64,000 bases of DNA, from NCBI RefSeq assembly GCF_005154805.1, contig NZ_CP039727.1:865501-929500 (forward strand), given 5' to 3'. This document shows, piece after piece, positions 8,978 to 17,451 of this stretch. The DNA comes from Bacillus sp. S3 (lineage in GTDB: Bacteria; Bacillota; Bacilli; Bacillales; Cytobacillaceae). The stretch's first letter is position 1, and every line of letters starts with the position of its first letter. Below the pieces are notes generated by a model. It was not told the origin of the DNA. It ran no database searches and was given only the letters and a program-made list of their open reading frames with translations. A program made the position numbers and the translations under genes.

Positions 8978-10159
8978 ATGCATTATATAATTTCTGTTGC
9001 TGGCCTGATGATTGTTCTCTTACTGGCATGGCTTGCGAGTAATGATAAGAAAAAGATTAAATATCGTCCAATCATTACCATGATTGTTATTCAAATTGTG
9101 TTAGGATTGCTGTTACTAAAAACGAGTGTAGGGGAATTTTTAATTAAAGGTTTTGCGGATAGTTTTGCAAAATTGCTTGAATATGCCAACGAAGGAACGA
9201 ACTTTGTCTTTGGCGGGATTGCCAACGAAGGTGCGCATACATTTTTCCTTTTTGTTTTGATGCCGATTGTTTTTATGTCAGCAATAATAGGGATTTTACA
9301 ACATTATAAAATACTGCCTTTTATTATAAGGTATATTGGTTTAGTACTAAGCAAAGTAAATGGAATGGGAAAACTAGAATCATATAACGCAGTTGCAGCA
9401 GCAATTGTAGGGCAGAATGAAGTGTTTATTTCGGTAAAAAACCAACTTGGATTGTTGCCTAAACATCGCTTATACACATTGTGCGCATCAGCGATGTCGA
9501 CTGTATCGATGTCAATTGTTGGTTCCTATATGACCATGTTAGAACCTAGGTATGTAGTGGCTGCTTTATTATTAAACTTATTTGGCGGTTTTATCGTTGC
9601 ATCTATCATTAATCCGTATGAAGTGAAACAGGAAGAAGATATTGTTGAAGTTCAGGAGGAAGAAAAACAAACATTTTTTGAAATGCTGGGCGAATATATT
9701 ATGGATGGTTTTAAAGTAGCTATAGTAGTTGGGGTTATGCTGGTTGGTTTTGTTGGATTAATTGCTTTAATTAACGGGCTCTTTAGTGGGATATTCGGCA
9801 TCTCTTTCCAAGGGATTTTAGGGTATGTCTTTGCGCCGATTGCCTTTGTTATGGGGGTGCCGTGGCACGAAGCAGTGAAAGCCGGCAGTATCATGGCGAC
9901 AAAACTGGTTTCGAATGAATTTGTGGCCATGCTGGACTTTGTTAAGATAAAAGATAGTTTAAGTGATCGTACAACAGCCATTGTATCAGTTTTTCTCATT
10001 TCATTTGCTAACTTTGGGTCTATTGGTACAATCGTGGGTGCGGTCAAAGGATTAAATGAAAAGCAAGGTAACGTGGTTGCCCGTTTCGGATTGAAATTAT
10101 TATATGGCGCTACTCTTGTAAGCGTTCTATCCGCAATAATCATCGGCATAGTATTCTAA
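8978..10159 (+). CDS. nupC: Concentrative nucleoside transporter, NupC-like
   Basis: 393 residues with GGAGGA nine bases before the ATG. The CNT hallmarks are present: [18 protein letters not shown] near residues 81-98, [14 protein letters not shown] near 133-146 and a second half with [18 protein letters not shown] near 305-322. It imports nucleosides with protons or sodium. It is third in the cluster with the phosphorylase homolog and NCS2 permease: uptake of nucleoside, phosphorolysis, and handling of free base. nupC is used as a family name, since several paralogs are common in Bacillaceae. Confidence 0.88.
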   Translation: MHYIISVAGLMIVLLLAWLASNDKKKIKYRPIITMIVIQIVLGLLLLKTSVGEFLIKGFADSFAKLLEYANEGTNFVFGGIANEGAHTFFLFVLMPIVFMSAIIGILQHYKILPFIIRYIGLVLSKVNGMGKLESYNAVAAAIVGQNEVFISVKNQLGLLPKHRLYTLCASAMSTVSMSIVGSYMTMLEPRYVVAALLLNLFGGFIVASIINPYEVKQEEDIVEVQEEEKQTFFEMLGEYIMDGFKVAIVVGVMLVGFVGLIALINGLFSGIFGISFQGILGYVFAPIAFVMGVPWHEAVKAGSIMATKLVSNEFVAMLDFVKIKDSLSDRTTAIVSVFLISFANFGSIGTIVGAVKGLNEKQGNVVARFGLKLLYGATLVSVLSAIIIGIVF

Positions 10160-10189
10160 TATATTTTAAACAAGGATTATGTAAAATTA

Positions 10190-10240
10190 GTGCCTGAACC
10201 CCCGTTGCAATAAAGCATTAACGCAGTGGGGGTCAGGCAC
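10190..10240. repeat. Dispersed imperfect palindrome, copy 2
   Basis: GTGCCTGAACCCCC pairs with GGGGGTCAGGCAC (one bulge). The interior reads AATAAAGCATTAACGCAGTG, which recurs with small changes at 44216, 53289 and 57350. It follows nupC and may terminate the operon. Confidence 0.65.
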
Positions 10241-10277
10241 CATCTTCTTAAGTGGAAATTCTCTAAACTTCACTACT

Positions 10278-11063
10278 TTATTTCCATACCTCTTCAAGGG
10301 TATCCCTGAATAGTAAATCTAGTTGGGGTGTAAAGTTGGGTGTACTATTATTTAGTGTGTTAGCATATTTTCGTAGACGTTCAATTTCCTCATGGAGAAA
10401 TTGATTGATTACTTGGATTTTAGGTTCTTTATCCAGTTCTTCTCCAGCCAATTTTCTTTTTAATAGTGTATTTATTTCATCCTTTAGTGAACCCTCTGGA
10501 ACTAAATGATTCACTAATGTTGAAAATTCTAATGGGGGAAACTCATGATATTTCTCAATCCATCCTGCCGCTAAAACGGGCCTAAGTACGTAAAAATATT
10601 TTTTTATCTTCACTTCTTCCCCTTGTAAATATTCTCTGAAATTATTGGTTGCCATATTAAGATAGTGATGTAAACAGGAGTTGGGAGCGAAGATACTTGT
10701 GCTTAGCGCTTGCAACTGCTCCATCGTTGAATAAGCTTGATAGTAGACGATTCCTGAACGAAGCCATTCCAATAATGGGGGATTGGACTTTCGAAATAAT
10801 CGTAAGGCTTTCGTCAATTCCCAGCCTGTAATATCAAGTAAGTTATTGATCGGTAATTCAATAACATCCCGTTTTGATCCAATACCGATTGGGTCGATGG
10901 CTAGATAATCTTCCTTTTTATGCACATAAATAAATCGGACATCATAATCACTATCTTTTGATGGAAACTGCCAAGCCCTGCTCCCCGATTCACAAGCAAA
11001 AAGAATTTTAACGTGAAAGTCTTCTTCAATTTTTTTCAGTGAGGTTAAAATGGTCTCTCTCAA
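10278..11063 (-). CDS. Nucleotidyltransferase-fold protein, YcgL/RlaP-like
   Basis: About 261 residues. The N-terminal third has the polymerase-beta nucleotidyltransferase motif: GSRAW near residue 24 followed by SDYDVRF, giving the two metal-binding acidic residues. Family COG3541 (YcgL in B. subtilis, RlaP linked to RNA repair) has this build and about this length. The TTG at 11063 is chosen because AGGAGG lies ten bases upstream; the ATG at 11087 would put that site inside the gene. It is a single gene, and its substrate is not known. Confidence 0.8.
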   Translation of the reverse strand: MRETILTSLKKIEEDFHVKILFACESGSRAWQFPSKDSDYDVRFIYVHKKEDYLAIDPIGIGSKRDVIELPINNLLDITGWELTKALRLFRKSNPPLLEWLRSGIVYYQAYSTMEQLQALSTSIFAPNSCLHHYLNMATNNFREYLQGEEVKIKKYFYVLRPVLAAGWIEKYHEFPPLEFSTLVNHLVPEGSLKDEINTLLKRKLAGEELDKEPKIQVINQFLHEEIERLRKYANTLNNSTPNFTPQLDLLFRDTLEEVWK

Positions 11064-11310
11064 TTTTAAAACTCCTCCTTTTACCACTAGCCCTATGTTC
11101 TACTCCTTTGAAGCTCACCCATTAAGATGTAGTGGTAATAGTATTCTCATAGGAGAGAATTTTTCTCGTCTTTTAAATGCTGATATAATCATTAGATCAT
11201 AAAGTATATAGACCCTATCCATTAGCGGATAAGGTCTTTTCTGCTTTGTTGAAATAATCACCAATTCTGAGACGCTAATTACATGGTAATTAGCAATAAA
11301 CCTGTAATTA

Positions 11311-11583
11311 TTAGTTGGTTATAATACTGGAAACGGAGAAATAGGCAACATAGCCCAGCACCATTAATAGTTGAATAATAATTCCAACAATACTACAAAT
11401 TAAACCTGCGGTAGCTAATCCTCTGCCATTTTCGTTTGTTTTATTTATTTGTTTTACAGCTTTTCTAGAAAATACTATTCCAATAATGCCTAAAATAAGA
11501 CCAATAAAAGGAATAAATAATGATAAAATACCGACTGTTAAAGAAATTACTGAACTATTATTTGTTTGATTTTTATCAGACAT
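11311..11583 (-). CDS. DUF4190-type small membrane protein
   Basis: About 90 residues with two long hydrophobic segments (roughly residues 13-37 and 58-82) joined by a basic loop (SRKAVKQI). This is the DUF4190 pattern, with GLATAGLICSIVGIII in the second segment. The start at 11583 follows GGGGGAGG at ideal spacing; the longer frame from 11616 includes this site. Function is unknown. It is monocistronic. Confidence 0.8.
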   Translation of the reverse strand: MSDKNQTNNSSVISLTVGILSLFIPFIGLILGIIGIVFSRKAVKQINKTNENGRGLATAGLICSIVGIIIQLLMVLGYVAYFSVSSIITN

Positions 11584-11873
11584 TCTAAAACCTCCCCCTC
11601 TTGATAATTTTACCATTATTAATTTGTCTTAGATACAAAATATCCTCTAGTCCCAGTTACTGCAATTAATGAGTATTTTTATGGAAATGTGTTGCCGATA
11701 GTACCTGTATCATTGGCAAATAAGGGGAAAATAATCAAGTTGAATGATATACTTTTAGCAGGTAGTAGTTAAAAGTAAAAAGAAGTTTAGATCATACATT
11801 TCGATCCATCAGTGATAGGGAGCAAGCAGGATGAGATAATTAATGCTAATGAATTCAGAAGGGAATAGATGAT

Positions 11874-12398
11874 ATGAAATTACAAGGAAAGAAAGTAGTC
11901 AGCCTGTTGCATCATGATTTTGAAGACTTAGAGCTTTGGTATCCGATTTACAGGCTTCGCGAAGAAGGAGCCGTCGTCCATCTAGCAGGAGAAGAGGCAG
12001 GCAAAGAATATACGGGTAAATATGGAGTACCTGCCCAATCGGATTACGCGTATGGCGATGTTAAAGTAGATGATTATGATGCAATTTTAGTACCCGGAGG
12101 ATGGGCTCCGGATAAAATCCGCCGTTTTCCAGAAGTGCTTTCTTTAATAAAGGAAATGGACGCAAGTGAAAAGGTAATTGGCCAAATTTGTCATGCCGGC
12201 TGGGTGCTCATTTCTGCAAAGATTCTTAATGGAAAAAAAGTAACAAGTACACCCGGGATCCGGGATGATATGAAAAATGCAGGAGCAATTTGGTATGACG
12301 AGCCGGTAGTCACAGATGGCCACCTCGTATCAAGCCGCCGTCCGCCTGATCTTCCTGATTATATGAGAGAATTTATCCGGGTTTTAGAACAGAAGTAG
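11874..12398 (+). CDS. DJ-1/PfpI-family protein (YraA/YfkM-like)
   Basis: 174 residues, single domain of the class I glutamine-amidotransferase-like fold. The nucleophile elbow is QICHAGW near residues 103-109 (Cys105-His106). The acidic partner is expected in the N-terminal strand (FEDLE, residues 16-20). PGGWAPDKIRR marks the loop common to PfpI-type proteins. Members act as deglycases, chaperones or general-stress proteins in the cytoplasm. It is a single gene, start supported by GAAGGGA. Confidence 0.85.
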   Translation: MKLQGKKVVSLLHHDFEDLELWYPIYRLREEGAVVHLAGEEAGKEYTGKYGVPAQSDYAYGDVKVDDYDAILVPGGWAPDKIRRFPEVLSLIKEMDASEKVIGQICHAGWVLISAKILNGKKVTSTPGIRDDMKNAGAIWYDEPVVTDGHLVSSRRPPDLPDYMREFIRVLEQK

Positions 12399-12474
12399 AT
12401 AAGGGGTTAGTGTGCATGACCCTTAGTGATTGAAAACCTAATACACTATTCCACTTCTATAGAATAAGAACTGA

Positions 12475-12523
12475 AAAGGGTCAAGCCCCTATTGCTTAAA
12501 AAACAGCAGGGGCTTGACCCTTT
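12475..12523. terminator. Long perfect hairpin between convergent genes
   Basis: A 16-bp perfect stem, AAAGGGTCAAGCCCCT with its complement, around a 17-base loop. A-runs and T-runs on the flanks allow it to stop transcripts from both sides (the PfpI gene and the EamA gene). The stem sequence resembles the GGGTCA/CCCC core of the dispersed palindromes. Confidence 0.7.
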
Positions 12524-12607
12524 CACGCTAAATAATGAAGAAAAGCGAAGTTTTACCTATGCGTTAGCTTACCCAACTGAGAGACATGTTAAAAAGCATC
12601 CAAAATG

Positions 12608-13510
12608 CTACCGATTAATATGCTTCCTTACTTTAAAAAGACTACTGCCAAGTTCATTTAACGCAATGGCTGCTAATATAATAGCCGTGCCTAACCACTG
12701 AAGCGGAGTTACCGCTTCTGACAAAATAAGGCTGGCTGATAGGATAGCGATCGGTAATTCAATCGATGTTAATATATTGGCGATTCCACCTGAAACCAAT
12801 GGTGCGCCCACTGCGAAAAATAGTGGGGGAAGGACTGCTCCAAATAGCGAAACACCAATGGCAGTCGTTAATAAGTTTGCCTCCAACGGCACTACAGTGG
12901 GAATGTCACGCATGAATAAAACAAGTACTAAGATGGTTGACCCAGTTACCATTAAAGAAGTCCGAGTCAATGGGTCTACATCTACAGCGACCTTTCCGCT
13001 GAAAAAAATAAATCCAGCATAAGTGAATGCAGATAGAATACCAAAAAGGAAACCTTTAAAAGGTAATCCCTGTATGTCACCATTTAATATATTGGAAGCA
13101 AAAAAGACTCCGATTAGAATGAAAACGATGGACATTATGGTTACAGGGGCAGGTTTAATTTTGCTGAAGATCCATTCTAAAAGAATTCCAATCCAAACGA
13201 ATTGAAACATTAAAATGATGGCCAATGAGGCCGGCAGATATTGCATCGCGCCATAATAAAAAATACTTGTTAATCCGATAAAACAACCGGTTATCATAAT
13301 TTGAGGAACATTCTTCTTATTAAGCCCTTTAAAGCTGGAGTGCTTAATTAGAGTAAAAGACCATAATAAACAAGAGGAAATAATCATTTGAACGATATTA
13401 ATTTGGCCAAGTGAGTAGCCATAGCTAAACCCCAATTTAGCAAATATCGGTGTAAAACCAAAACATCCAGCACCTAATAATACAAATAAAATACCTTTAT
13501 TTACTTTCAT
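12608..13510 (-). CDS. EamA/DMT-family transporter
   Basis: 300 residues, ten hydrophobic segments in two homologous EamA halves (about 5-135 and 150-290). It starts with ATG behind AAGGAGG. Members of the drug/metabolite transporter superfamily export or import small metabolites across the cytoplasmic membrane. Nothing in the context points to a substrate. Confidence 0.85.
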   Translation of the reverse strand: MKVNKGILFVLLGAGCFGFTPIFAKLGFSYGYSLGQINIVQMIISSCLLWSFTLIKHSSFKGLNKKNVPQIMITGCFIGLTSIFYYGAMQYLPASLAIILMFQFVWIGILLEWIFSKIKPAPVTIMSIVFILIGVFFASNILNGDIQGLPFKGFLFGILSAFTYAGFIFFSGKVAVDVDPLTRTSLMVTGSTILVLVLFMRDIPTVVPLEANLLTTAIGVSLFGAVLPPLFFAVGAPLVSGGIANILTSIELPIAILSASLILSEAVTPLQWLGTAIILAAIALNELGSSLFKVRKHINR

Positions 13511-13610
13511 GATGAAACCTCCTTGACGCTCAAAACTACCGAACTATTATATCATAAATAGAAGATTGGCTGGTTCCTAGTCACTCTTTTAGGGATAGGT
13601 TCTTGATATA

Positions 13611-13664
13611 GGTATCTGACCCTCGTTGGGGAACCCATTTAACACGCCGGGGGTAAGGTATCAC
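13611..13664. repeat. Dispersed imperfect palindrome, copy 3
   Basis: GGTATCTGACCC at the left and GGGGGTAAGGTATCAC at the right form the arms; the interior keeps TTTAACACGCC in place of TTAACGCAG. It is a more decayed copy of the element at 10190. Confidence 0.5.
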
Positions 13665-13969
13665 TATTTAGTGGAGGTGATAATGATTAAGGAAAAGCCT
13701 CAAGGGGCAGGGTGGAAAAACATTGTAAATCAGTCATAAATGGTTGTGCTTAGAAACTAAAGGACAGAATTTATACTGACCAAAACAAACAACACAAGCC
13801 CTGCATTTCTTTAGGATAGGGAGAGGTTGTTTTTTTTAATTAAAAGGGGAACTAATGTTCTTGAAATAATGGAGTTTGTTTGAATTTCTTGATATAATGG
13901 ATATATGAAAAGGGCACAACAATTGAAGTTGAGAAAAAGTACATAGAAAACCAAAAGGAGTGTAATCAT

Positions 13970-15385
13970 ATGGCGACACCAAAAGAAAGAACTCCCTCTT
14001 TTGTAGCGACGATACGATTGAAAATGGATTCTAAGAAAGAGAAACAACTTTTGGTGTTGTCAGATTGTGCAAGGCAGCTATACAATGCCTGTCTTGGCGA
14101 ATGTTTGAATAGACTTAGAAAGATTCAAGGAACGGAATTATACAAGGAAACGATTCAACTATCAAAAACGTCAGAAGCAGATGTAGAGAAACGCAGAGTT
14201 AATTTTAAAAATCTCAATGAGACGTTCGGATTTACGGATAGTTCAATCCAATCATTTGGAACAAAAACGAAAAATGATTCAAAATTTATAGCTGAACATT
14301 TGGGAACTCACGTATGCCAAAAAATCTCTACCCGAGCCTTTAAAGCAACTCAAAAATATGCTTTTAAACTGGCCAAAAAAGTGAGGTTTAAACGTAAGGG
14401 TGAGTTTGTATCGGTAGAAGGGAAAAATAATAAGACATTTCTTACGTATTCGAATGGATATGTCTTTGTAGGGAAAACGCTTACATTGAAATGCTTATTA
14501 GATCCAAAAGATCAATGGATGCAGCATGCATTACAACAGAAAATAAAATACTGCAGGATAATAAAAAAGGAAGTAAAAGGGAAAAATCGTTTTTATGTCC
14601 AATTAATTCTAGAAGGATTTCCTTATCGTAAATATGAATTAGGAAAGGAAGAAATAGGACTAGACATAGGCCCCTCTACGATTGCGATTGTAGGGGAATC
14701 GAAAGCGGAATTAAAAGAGTTTTGTGAAGAAGTTGTTTTAATAGATAAAGAGAAAAGAAGAATAAACCGGAAAATGGACAGGCAGCGTAGAGCAAATAAC
14801 CCTAGTAACTATCAAACTAATGGAACGGTGAAAAAAGGGAAAAAGAAATGGGTTCACTCTAATCGATATATCCATACTCGTTCAGAGCACCGAGAATTGG
14901 AAAGAGGAATCAAAGAAGTAAGAAAGCAGCTGCATGGACGAGACACGAACCAAATCTTACAATACGCATTCTCTATACAAACAGAAAAACTTTCCTATAA
15001 AGCCTTTCAAAAAATGTTCGGGAAAAGTATCGGCAGAAAGGCACCAAGTATGTTTTTAAACATGTTAAAACGAAAAGTGAAATCTCGCGGCGGGGAATTC
15101 CGAGAATTTCCAACCTACTCCTCGAAGTTGTCTCAAACCTGTCACTGTGGAATGATCAAAAAGAAGTCACTCAAAGAGAGATGGCATAAATGTGGGTGCG
15201 GGGTAGTTGCCCAACGTGATTTATATAGAGCATTTTTGGCTCGATATGTAACTATATCTAATCGTGTAAATATCAAAAAAGCGAAAAAAGAGTGGATTCA
15301 ATTTTCTCATGTTTTGGATGAGTGTGTTTCGAAATTGGAAAGTATAAAAACAGAAAGAAAGTTCATTTCAACATTTGGCATATAA
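13970..15385 (+). CDS. tnpB: TnpB RNA-guided endonuclease
   Basis: 471 residues, AAGGAG upstream. The RuvC core is complete: Asp232 in IGLDIGPST, Glu339 in TEKLSY, and Asp417 in AQRDLYRA. A zinc ribbon lies between the last two (Cys391, Cys393, Cys408, Cys410) in a C-x-C form where C-x2-C is more usual. The basic N-terminal half would bind the omega RNA. TnpB proteins cut DNA next to a short motif, guided by RNA from the element's right end, and so keep their element in place. The intact catalytic triad suggests the nuclease is active. It appears to have landed in or beside cueP. Confidence 0.9.
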   Translation: MATPKERTPSFVATIRLKMDSKKEKQLLVLSDCARQLYNACLGECLNRLRKIQGTELYKETIQLSKTSEADVEKRRVNFKNLNETFGFTDSSIQSFGTKTKNDSKFIAEHLGTHVCQKISTRAFKATQKYAFKLAKKVRFKRKGEFVSVEGKNNKTFLTYSNGYVFVGKTLTLKCLLDPKDQWMQHALQQKIKYCRIIKKEVKGKNRFYVQLILEGFPYRKYELGKEEIGLDIGPSTIAIVGESKAELKEFCEEVVLIDKEKRRINRKMDRQRRANNPSNYQTNGTVKKGKKKWVHSNRYIHTRSEHRELERGIKEVRKQLHGRDTNQILQYAFSIQTEKLSYKAFQKMFGKSIGRKAPSMFLNMLKRKVKSRGGEFREFPTYSSKLSQTCHCGMIKKKSLKERWHKCGCGVVAQRDLYRAFLARYVTISNRVNIKKAKKEWIQFSHVLDECVSKLESIKTERKFISTFGI

Positions 15386-15590
15386 ACCCTTTGAGATGGT
15401 AGGATAACACTCCCGGTGCAGACGTACCCCGAAACAGTCAATAAGTTGTGAGCGGTGAGGGAATCTGAGCCCATGTAGATAGTCCTGTTTCGATTATTTG
15501 CATTAGAACGATTTTGGCTGTCGAAGCCTTTTAGACCAAAGTGAAGTTCTTTTTCTAGATTTATTCTAGAGATTGAAAAGCCCAAGTTAT
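15386..15590 (+). ncRNA. Candidate omega (reRNA) region of the TnpB element
   Basis: In this superfamily the guide RNA spans the end of tnpB and the right end, with the guide being the flanking host DNA. This 205-base stretch is non-coding and rich in potential stems (for example TCTAGA-TTTAT-TCTAGA near 15555-15572) and lies exactly in that position. The fold was not computed. Confidence 0.4.
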
Positions 15591-15592
15591 TA

Positions 15593-15868
15593 GAAGGTGG
15601 AACCCCTTCCACTTATGGATGGGAGAGCGTCAGAGGCTGTCAAGGTGAACTGGCGAATAAAGAGTTTCAAGTCTACATTGAAGATACAGACGGAAATGTG
15701 GTGCTGGATAAAAAAGTTCAGACCCAATCTAATGGATTTATCGATTTCTGGCTGCCACGTGATAAAACATATCAAATAAAGTTTGGATATGACGGAAAAA
15801 AGGCAGAATCAAAGATAGCCACTTTTGAAGGTGATCCTACTTGCATTACAACCATGCAGCTGAAGTAG
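15593..15868 (+). pseudogene. 3' remnant of a CueP-like copper-binding protein gene
   Basis: An open frame without a start runs to TAG at 15866. It encodes about 90 residues with GCQGEL, FQVYIEDTDGNV, SNGFIDFWLPRD and the ending DPTCITTMQL. These are typical of the C-terminal half of CueP, an envelope Cu-binding protein that takes part in copper resistance and supply to SodC. The signal peptide and N-terminal half are missing, and none was found upstream of the TnpB element. Disruption or replacement by the element is inferred. Confidence 0.7.
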
Positions 15869-15879
15869 TAAATTGAACT

Positions 15880-15930
15880 AAAAAGGGTCAGTCCCCTGCC
15901 AATTTCATATGCGGGAACCGACCCTTTTTT
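15880..15930 (+). terminator. Terminator after the cueP remnant
   Basis: AAAAAGGGTC and GACCCTTTTTT form the outer stem (inner part imperfect), ending in a T-run directly after the cueP stop codon. Confidence 0.7.
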
Positions 15931-16076
15931 AACTAATTTTTTTAAAGATACCTTCCTCTGTTCGATGAAAATTACTGTTCACATTAAGTTCATATTTCTA
16001 ACATTAATATGTTAAAAAACTGTGAAAGTCGTTGCCATTTGAATGCAAATTGCGTATATTTAAAGTGTAGAGAAGA

Positions 16077-16094
16077 TAGTGAAAACATTCACAA
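16077..16094. promoter_or_regulatory. Rex-like box 1
   Basis: TAGTGAA-N4-TTCACAA matches the Rex operator TTGTGAA-N4-TTCACAA with one mismatch. It lies 113 bases before the doxX start. Confidence 0.55.
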
Positions 16095-16166
16095 ACTTCA
16101 CTACAAAATCCAGCTGGCTGAACAGCCCCTTGACGAAAGGGGACACAAAAATTTTTTTCAATAAAA

Positions 16167-16184
16167 TTGTGAAGTATTTCACAA
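16167..16184. promoter_or_regulatory. Rex-like box 2 (perfect)
   Basis: TTGTGAA-GTAT-TTCACAA is a perfect 7-bp inverted repeat identical to the Rex consensus arms. It ends 22 bases before the doxX start codon and close to the ribosome site, so binding would block transcription. Rex releases DNA when NADH is high, predicting induction under low oxygen. Confidence 0.7.
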
Positions 16185-16206
16185 GAAATAATAGGAGATG
16201 ATTGTG

Positions 16207-16704
16207 ATGAGATGGTTCAAAACCCCTCTAGCAGCAGGTGTGTGGACAGTTTTACGAATATGGCTTGGCTTACAATGGGTTGAGGCAGGTTTTCATAAAA
16301 TAACAGGCGGATTTGATGCTGCCGGATTCTTAAAAGGTGCGTTAGCAAATGCAACAGGTGATCATCCAGCAGTACAAGGATGGTATGCTGAGTTCTTACA
16401 ACAATTCGCAATGCCAAACGTTCATATCTTCAACGTATTAATCCCTTGGGGAGAATTACTTGTTGGTATTGGTTTAATCGTCGGTCTAGCTACAATTCCA
16501 GCTTTAATCGCCGGAGCCTTCATGAACTTAAACTTTATGTTAGCAGGTACAACAAGCACTAATCCAATCCTTTATACAGCAGCAATGATTCTCTTATTCG
16601 CAGGAGCCGGTGCTTACTACTTTGGACTTGACCGATTTGCAGTTCCCTTTATCAAAGGCTATTTCAACAAAGGTCATGAAAAACCTGCAGAAATAACTCG
16701 ATAG
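16207..16704 (+). CDS. DoxX-family membrane protein
   Basis: About 165 residues with four hydrophobic segments (around 8-25, 70-90, 95-115 and 120-140) and the DoxX motif RIWLGLQWVEAGFHKI at the N-terminus. The start is the second ATG, nine bases after AGGAG. DoxX proteins are linked to thiosulfate oxidation, quinone chemistry or oxidative stress depending on lineage. Two Rex-like boxes upstream tie this copy to redox state. It is monocistronic, ending in a strong terminator. Confidence 0.85.
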   Translation: MRWFKTPLAAGVWTVLRIWLGLQWVEAGFHKITGGFDAAGFLKGALANATGDHPAVQGWYAEFLQQFAMPNVHIFNVLIPWGELLVGIGLIVGLATIPALIAGAFMNLNFMLAGTTSTNPILYTAAMILLFAGAGAYYFGLDRFAVPFIKGYFNKGHEKPAEITR

Positions 16705-16742
16705 CCGTTATGGTTTCAAATAACGTAACTTAATATCCATGG

Positions 16743-16779
16743 AAAATCAGGCAATCACTAAAACTGCCTGATTTTTTTT
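16743..16779 (+). terminator. Rho-independent terminator after doxX
   Basis: AAAATCAGGCA and TGCCTGATTTT form an 11-bp stem followed by a long T-run. Confidence 0.9.
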
Positions 16780-16852
16780 AATTTTTTTAGGATCTTTTTT
16801 GGCATTATCACCAGAGAGGATGATGTGCAAAAATATAAATCCGAGTAAGGGG

Positions 16853-17208
16853 ATTGGATGCATTATTGAAAAAAATCTTGAGTGAAATGAATCCAATAGG
16901 GGGCATTGGATGCATCATTGAAAAAAATCTTGAGTGAAATGAATCCAATAGGGGGTATTGGATGCATTATTGAAAAAAATCTTGAGTGAAATGAATCCAA
17001 TAGGGGGTATTGGATGCATTATTGAAAAAAATCTTGAGTGAAATGAATCCAATAGGGGGTATTGGATGCATTATTGAAAAAAATTTTGAGTGAAATGAAT
17101 CCAATAGGGGTATTGGATGCATTATTGAAAAAAAGCTTGAGTGAAATGAATCCAATAGAGAGCATTGGGTTCATTTTTGATGAAATTTCCGAGCGTAATC
17201 AATCCAAT
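16853..17208. repeat. Tandem array of seven 52-bp hairpin-forming repeats
   Basis: Units begin at 16853, 16905, 16957, 17009, 17061, 17112 and 17164. The period is 52 bp except for one 51-bp unit missing a G. Units two to five are almost identical and the last has diverged. In each unit ATTGGATGCATT at the start pairs with AATGAATCCAAT near the end (11 of 12 pairs), around an A-rich loop (TTGAAAAAAATCTTGAG). Units are joined by a short AGGGGGT spacer. The array sits between the doxX terminator and the Wadjet operon. Minus-strand open reading across it is a by-product of the repeat. Confidence 0.92.
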
Positions 17209-17386
17209 AAGTAGTGGCACTGAATCTGTTTTATGATTTCACCACTGATGCTGCCTTTGCTCAAATTCAAGATGAACTTGATTCCAGCTCCATAAGAAAT
17301 CCTTATAAAAAACTATAAATTTCCACAAATTTATTTATTGAAGAGATAAGATAGGGCATGTACTCACAAGAAAATTTCCTAATGAT

Positions 17387-17447
17387 ACCTCAAACTTTTA
17401 TCCAATTAGTTTGTTAAAATAATAATATAAAAAGATATTTGAGGTAC
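17387..17447 (+). promoter_or_regulatory. Wadjet promoter/leader with inverted repeat over the ribosome site
   Basis: TACCTCAAA (17387-17395) and TTTGAGGTA (17439-17447) are perfect 9-bp inverted copies, 43 bases apart, around an AT-rich promoter-like stretch (TTGTTAAAATAATAATATAA). The right copy contains the GAGG ribosome binding site of jetD. If the left arm is transcribed the stem would hide that site; otherwise it could be an operator pair. Confidence 0.5.
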
Positions 17448-17451
17448 CGCT

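Larger units (their letters stand above)
13860..15590 (+). mobile_element. Stand-alone TnpB element (IS200/IS605 superfamily)
   Basis: It contains the tnpB gene plus about 200 bases downstream that do not code and precede the cueP remnant. No tnpA (Y1 transposase) is nearby, so it is a non-autonomous or domesticated unit. Boundaries are estimates: the left limit is put near the promoter-like TTGAAT...TATAAT before the gene, the right limit where the cueP reading frame begins. Confidence 0.55.

Noticed and set aside
9652..10149. 165-residue open frame on the minus strand opposite nupC
   Set aside because: It lies wholly within the well-supported nupC gene, has no ribosome site, and its composition is that of an antisense reading.
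11205..11240. Inverted repeat GACCCTATCC / GGATAAGGTC
   Set aside because: A fair stem with a T-run on the plus strand, but no plus-strand gene ends there, so I did not call it a terminator.
13681..13740. Short frame MIKEKPQGAGWKN... with a ribosome-like site before the TnpB element
   Set aside because: Considered as the missing start of cueP, but it has no signal peptide or CueP features and stops after 18 codons.
16967..17155. 62-residue open frame on the minus strand with repeated DSFHS...FFSIMHPIP
   Set aside because: It is only the translation of the 52-bp DNA repeat; no ribosome site and the period is not a multiple of three over a full cycle except by chance.
16853..17208. CRISPR array
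   Set aside because: Repeats are directly adjacent with no variable spacers, and no cas genes are near.
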